From the NCBI GenBank assembly GCA_028697875.1, contig JAQVEQ010000077.1:1-12437 (forward strand): a stretch of 12,437 nt of DNA, written 5' to 3'. The DNA is from Novosphingobium sp. Its GTDB lineage: Bacteria; Pseudomonadota; Alphaproteobacteria; Sphingomonadales; Sphingomonadaceae. The position numbers were made by a program, and so were the translations under genes. Positions 11,189 through 12,437 of the stretch are shown here, in pieces. Below the pieces are notes generated by a model that saw only the letters and a list, made by a program, of their open reading frames with translations, was not told where the DNA came from and did not search any database. Position 1 is the first letter of the stretch, and each line of letters begins with the position of its first letter.

Positions 11189-12437
11189 ATGACCACCGCC
11201 CCCGAACTCGTCCTTGCCAATGGCACCGTCCACACCCCGTCCGGTCCGGTGGAGGCTGATGTCGCCGTGCGCGACGGCAAGATCCTGGGGATCGGCAGTT
11301 ATCCCGAAGGCGGACGGCGGATCGATTGCACCGGGCTGGACGTGTTGCCGGGCGTGATCGACAGCCAGGTCCATTTCCGCGAGCCGGGGCTGGAGCACAA
11401 GGAAGACCTCGAAACCGGCAGCCGTGCCGCCGTGATGGGCGGGGTGACGGCGGTGTTCGAAATGCCCAACACCTCGCCCAACACCGATTCGACCATGCGC
11501 GTGCACGACAAGCTGGAACGGGCCCATCACCGCATGTGGTGCGACCATGCCTTCTACGTCGGCGCGACGGCGGAAAATGCCGAAGAACTGGCGGAGCTGG
11601 AGCGGATTCCCGGCACGGCAGGGGTCAAGATATTCATGGGTGCCAGCACCGGCAGCCTGCTGGTCGCCGAGGACGAGAACCTGCGCCGGGTGCTGAAAAG
11701 CGGCGTGCGCCGCGTTGCCGTCCATGCCGAGGACGAGGCGCGGATGAACGAGCGCAAGGCCTTGCGGGTCGAAGGCGATGCGTCCAGCCACCCGGTCTGG
11801 CGCGACGACGAGAGCGCGATGCTGGCAACCAGGCGCATCCTGCGGCTGGCGCACGAAACGCGGCGGTCGATTCATATCCTCCACGTCACGACTCCGGCGG
11901 AGCTGGAGCTGATCGCGCAGCACCGCGACATCGCGACTTGCGAAGTGACGCCGCAGCACCTGACGCTGGCGGCGGAAGATGCCTATCCGCGCCTCGGCAG
12001 CTTCGCCCAGATGAACCCGCCGATCCGCAGCGCGGCCCATCGCGACGGGCTGTGGCACTGGCTGCGCCAGGGCGTGCCCGATGTGCTCGGATCGGACCAT
12101 GCGCCGCACACGCGCGAGGAGAAGGACAAGCCCTATCCGGCGAGCCCCAGCGGCATGCCCGGCGTGCAGACGCTGCTGCCGCTGATGCTGGATCACGTGG
12201 CCAAGGGGAACATGACGCTCCAGCGCCTGATCGACATGACCAGCGCGGGCGTGCAGCGGGTGTTCGGGCTGGTCGGCAAGGGCCGGATCGCGGTGGGCTA
12301 CGATGGCGATTTCACGATCGTCGACCGCAAGGGCAGCTTCACCGTTACCGAAGACTGGATCGAAAGCCGCTGCGGCTGGTCGCCGTTCACGGGCATGGAA
12401 CTGCAAGGCCGGGTCATGGGCACTGTCGTGCGCGGCC
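11189..12437 (+). CDS. Dihydroorotase-family amidohydrolase (3' end outside the window)
   Basis: The reading frame runs off the right edge after 416 residues; the family is about 430-450 long, so little is missing. The fold is the metal-dependent amidohydrolase barrel of class I dihydroorotases, which close or open the pyrimidine ring in pyrimidine synthesis. Visible elements are VIDSQVHFREPG at 57-67, EMPNT at 91-95, the metal-bridging lysine region GVKIFMGAS (Lys147), VAVHAED with His179, HILHVTT with His232, and LGSDHAPH with Asp303. The first metal ligand of the usual H-x-H pair is Gln60 here, while His62 and the substrate-binding Arg64 remain. It may be a true dihydroorotase of an alphaproteobacterial subgroup, or a related cyclic amidase (hydantoinase, allantoinase). 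No pyr genes are adjacent. The ATG at 11189 has AAAGG 7 nt upstream. Confidence 0.86.
   Translation, partial: MTTAPELVLANGTVHTPSGPVEADVAVRDGKILGIGSYPEGGRRIDCTGLDVLPGVIDSQVHFREPGLEHKEDLETGSRAAVMGGVTAVFEMPNTSPNTDSTMRVHDKLERAHHRMWCDHAFYVGATAENAEELAELERIPGTAGVKIFMGASTGSLLVAEDENLRRVLKSGVRRVAVHAEDEARMNERKALRVEGDASSHPVWRDDESAMLATRRILRLAHETRRSIHILHVTTPAELELIAQHRDIATCEVTPQHLTLAAEDAYPRLGSFAQMNPPIRSAAHRDGLWHWLRQGVPDVLGSDHAPHTREEKDKPYPASPSGMPGVQTLLPLMLDHVAKGNMTLQRLIDMTSAGVQRVFGLVGKGRIAVGYDGDFTIVDRKGSFTVTEDWIESRCGWSPFTGMELQGRVMGTVVRG

Noticed and set aside
11075..12406. 443-codon open frame on the minus strand opposite the dihydroorotase-family gene
   Set aside because: It is an antisense shadow: composition is His/Arg/Gln-rich, without recognisable motifs, while the plus strand encodes all amidohydrolase motifs.

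Overview
The window reads as a chromosomal segment of a GC-rich alphaproteobacterium. Codon bias, protein style and gene neighbours point to Sphingomonadales (Novosphingobium/Erythrobacteraceae-like): alphaproteobacterial rplU with a Lys/Ala-rich tail, an MEKHLA protein, and an MhpC/BphD-type ring-cleavage hydrolase. That placement is inferred from protein character, not from a search. No transposase, CRISPR array, tRNA or rRNA was found. Two genes run off the edges: threonine synthase on the left and a dihydroorotase-family amidohydrolase on the right.

Layout. (1) 1-4136, all plus strand and tightly packed: 3' part of thrC, an RlmI-like SAM methyltransferase, a FolB-type dihydroneopterin aldolase, an unrecognised 111-residue protein, then moaA-moaD-moaE. 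MoaA makes the first intermediate of molybdopterin, and MoaD plus MoaE form molybdopterin synthase; MoaC is not in the window. (2) 4137-4347: a short convergent interval that looks like a self-contained transcription unit, described below. (3) 4348-4896 minus: a small lipoprotein. (4) 4897-6006: the rplU-rpmA ribosomal operon with its own promoter candidate and intrinsic terminator. (5) 6104-7566 plus: a GNAT acetyltransferase and a TetR-family regulator, separated by a strong hairpin and a perfect palindrome. (6) 7576-9966 minus: MEKHLA protein, zinc alcohol dehydrogenase and YgfZ, one possible operon. (7) 10117-10956 plus: meta-cleavage-type alpha/beta hydrolase, divergent from region 6, ending in a clear terminator. 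(8) 11189 to the edge: dihydroorotase-family enzyme that has Gln in place of the first metal-binding His.

The most interesting signal is at 4153-4333. An FNR/FixK-type box (TTGATCCCGGTCAA) is followed by a -10-like hexamer, TACAAG. The predicted start at 4201 puts the box centre exactly at -41.5, the classical class II FNR activator position. About 130 nt downstream is an intrinsic terminator with a TTCG tetraloop and seven Ts. No credible ORF lies between. The predicted RNA carries two UCUCCCC motifs, one of them shown in the loop of a perfect 5-bp stem directly before the terminator. This is the design of an anti-Shine-Dalgarno regulatory RNA. I propose an oxygen-responsive (FNR-controlled) small RNA downstream of the molybdenum cofactor genes; this is inference and untested.
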